Assembly (NCBI GenBank): GCA_019694685.1
Contig: JAIBBM010000030.1
Location: 1-50,284 of the forward strand
Source of the DNA: Leptospirales bacterium
GTDB taxonomy: Bacteria; Spirochaetota; Leptospiria; Leptospirales; Leptonemataceae
Length of the DNA: 50,284 bases
Direction of reading: 5' to 3'
Positions 49,393-50,284 of this stretch are shown here, in pieces. Below the pieces are notes generated by a model that was not told the origin of the DNA, did not search any database, and worked only from the letters and a program-made list of their open reading frames with translations. Both the position numbers and the translations under genes were made by a program. Positions within the stretch are counted from its first letter, which is position 1. Each line of letters opens with the position of its first letter.

Positions 49393-50284
49393 TAAGCATA
49401 GCGATTGCGACCATCTGATTTTGCGCGATACAGGGCTTCGTCCGCGCGCGAAATCAGAGAAGTCCAGCTCGATGACGGCGTGGGAATTTCGCACGCTCCG
49501 CCAATGCTCAGTGTGGCCACTGTGTGGGGGCTCCCTTCATTTGGTATGGCCAGTTTGTAAACACGGCTTCGCACTCTTTCTGCCACTGAATGTAGGCCGG
49601 ACTCGCCCGTGCCCGGAAGAACCAGAGTGAATTCTTCTCCGCCGTATCTGGCAGTGAGATCACCGGGTCTGCGCAGAGAAGCGTCCAGAACACCCGCGAC
49701 CTTTTTAAGCGCTTCGTCTCCGGCTCGATGGCCGTAGTGATCGTTAAATTTCTTAAAGTAATCCAGGTCAATCATCAGCACTCCCAGTACGGTTCCTTGT
49801 GCGAGACTTTCATTCCATGCGCGTGCCAGGTAATCGTCGAGAGCAAGACGATTGGCCGCTCCGGTGAGATAGTCCATTCTGGATTTTACACCCAGATCAA
49901 TATTGGCTGTTTCCATCTGCTCGATCAGTTCGAGGAGTTCTCGTTCGCGGTCTCGTCTTCGTTCAATCTGCGATTTTAGTTGGAGTGCTGCTCCTATGCG
50001 AGCAACCAGTTCCACATTACGAAACGGTTTGCGCACAAAATCCATGGCACCTTCTTTGAAGGCCCTTCCAACGATGTCGTCACTGTCGTCTGCAGTCATG
50101 ACAATAAAGGGAACTTCAAAGAAAACTGGAGTTTCTTTTAGAATGCGGAGTCCTTCGATTCCGTCTTTGCCCGGCAGGTGAACGTCCGTCAGAACCAGAT
50201 CGGGAGTCTGTTCTGGAGTCAGATCCTGCAACCACTCGAGAACTTCTTCGATGGATTGTTTCATGATTGGATCATGGTATCCAG
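49380..50284 (-). CDS. Response regulator-type diguanylate cyclase (REC-GGDEF), 5' end cut by window
   Basis: Makes cyclic di-GMP. The frame is open through the right edge; the ATG at 50264 is internal, because the receiver domain lacks its first strand and acidic pair, and in-frame sequence continues upstream of it. Receiver remnants: phospho-Asp in LVLTDVHLPG, Thr in VMTADD and Lys in VRKPF. A coiled coil (about 95-125 of the visible part) leads to the GGDEF domain with active-site GGEEF and an intact inhibitory site RPGD five residues before it. Enzyme should be active and product-inhibited. Confidence 0.92.
   Translation of the reverse strand, partial: GYHDPIMKQSIEEVLEWLQDLTPEQTPDLVLTDVHLPGKDGIEGLRILKETPVFFEVPFIVMTADDSDDIVGRAFKEGAMDFVRKPFRNVELVARIGAALQLKSQIERRRDRERELLELIEQMETANIDLGVKSRMDYLTGAANRLALDDYLARAWNESLAQGTVLGVLMIDLDYFKKFNDHYGHRAGDEALKKVAGVLDASLRRPGDLTARYGGEEFTLVLPGTGESGLHSVAERVRSRVYKLAIPNEGSPHTVATLSIGGACEIPTPSSSWTSLISRADEALYRAKSDGRNRYAYHKT

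Noticed and set aside
50262..50264. ATG 50264 as the true start of the GGDEF gene
   Set aside because: The receiver domain would lack its first strand and acidic residues; the frame continues to the window edge, so the start is probably outside.

Overview
The window looks like chromosomal DNA of a spirochaete of the order Leptospirales, or a close relative. The best lineage markers are a LruC-domain lipoprotein (16999-18237) and a DUF1554 lipoprotein (9800-10429), two families known mainly from Leptospira and its relatives. Several further lipoproteins with relaxed lipoboxes and a cyclase/FecR signalling operon fit this. Genus cannot be fixed from sequence alone. Gene density is very high: no gap between genes exceeds about 230 bases. 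I see no tRNA, rRNA, IS element, phage gene or CRISPR array. Nothing looks recently imported.

Layout. 1-10.4 kb (+): a sterol-desaturase-family hydroxylase, an isolated nuoE, a secreted protein of unknown function, a CPA2 cation/proton antiporter, a lipoprotein, then a tightly overlapped operon of membrane adenylate/guanylate cyclase, FecR-domain protein and beta-module membrane protein, and a DUF1554 lipoprotein. 10.4-20 kb (-): an MFS transporter; a four-gene unit of cytochrome b561, PepSY protein and a PhoP/PhoQ-like two-component pair; a NarL/NarX-like pair; the LruC lipoprotein; a DUF2804 protein; an AhpD-like protein. 20-28.7 kb (mixed): lipoprotein, M48 protease, DinB protein, alpha/beta-hydrolase-like protein, a marR plus NADP-oxidoreductase pair, a secreted caspase-fold protein with ankyrin repeats, a TPM-domain membrane protein, and an isolated nuoF.

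28.7-40 kb (-) is the most unusual part: eleven genes in one direction, mostly overlapping by 4-17 bases. In transcription order they encode a PAP2 phosphatase, a fatty-acid desaturase, a Rieske oxygenase, a 900-residue fusion of an RnfD/NqrB-like membrane domain to seven FG-GAP calcium-binding repeats and an ASPIC/UnbV domain, a second Rieske oxygenase, a small membrane protein, a probable acyltransferase, a GH3-type acyl-amido synthetase, a GNAT-like protein, Hsp33 and a small unknown protein. I read the first nine as an undescribed lipid or lipid-conjugate oxidation/ligation pathway with its own electron-transfer module; this is inference. Hsp33 (hslO) is frameshifted exactly at its first zinc-binding motif.

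40-50.3 kb: a NUDIX hydrolase, a membrane protein, an RRM RNA-binding protein with a long leader, FabI, a small winged-helix regulator, the DabA/DabB inorganic-carbon uptake system, a nitrilase-family amidase, a NorE/NorF-like (cytochrome oxidase III/IV-like) pair with an FNR-like box upstream, a small membrane protein, and a REC-GGDEF diguanylate cyclase that runs off the right edge.

Two expression habits recur. Genes inside operons commonly start in 4-base overlaps, including three TTG starts in TTGA. Several genes that begin transcription units have a -35/-10 pair placed so that the predicted transcript starts at or next to the start codon, which suggests leaderless mRNAs.
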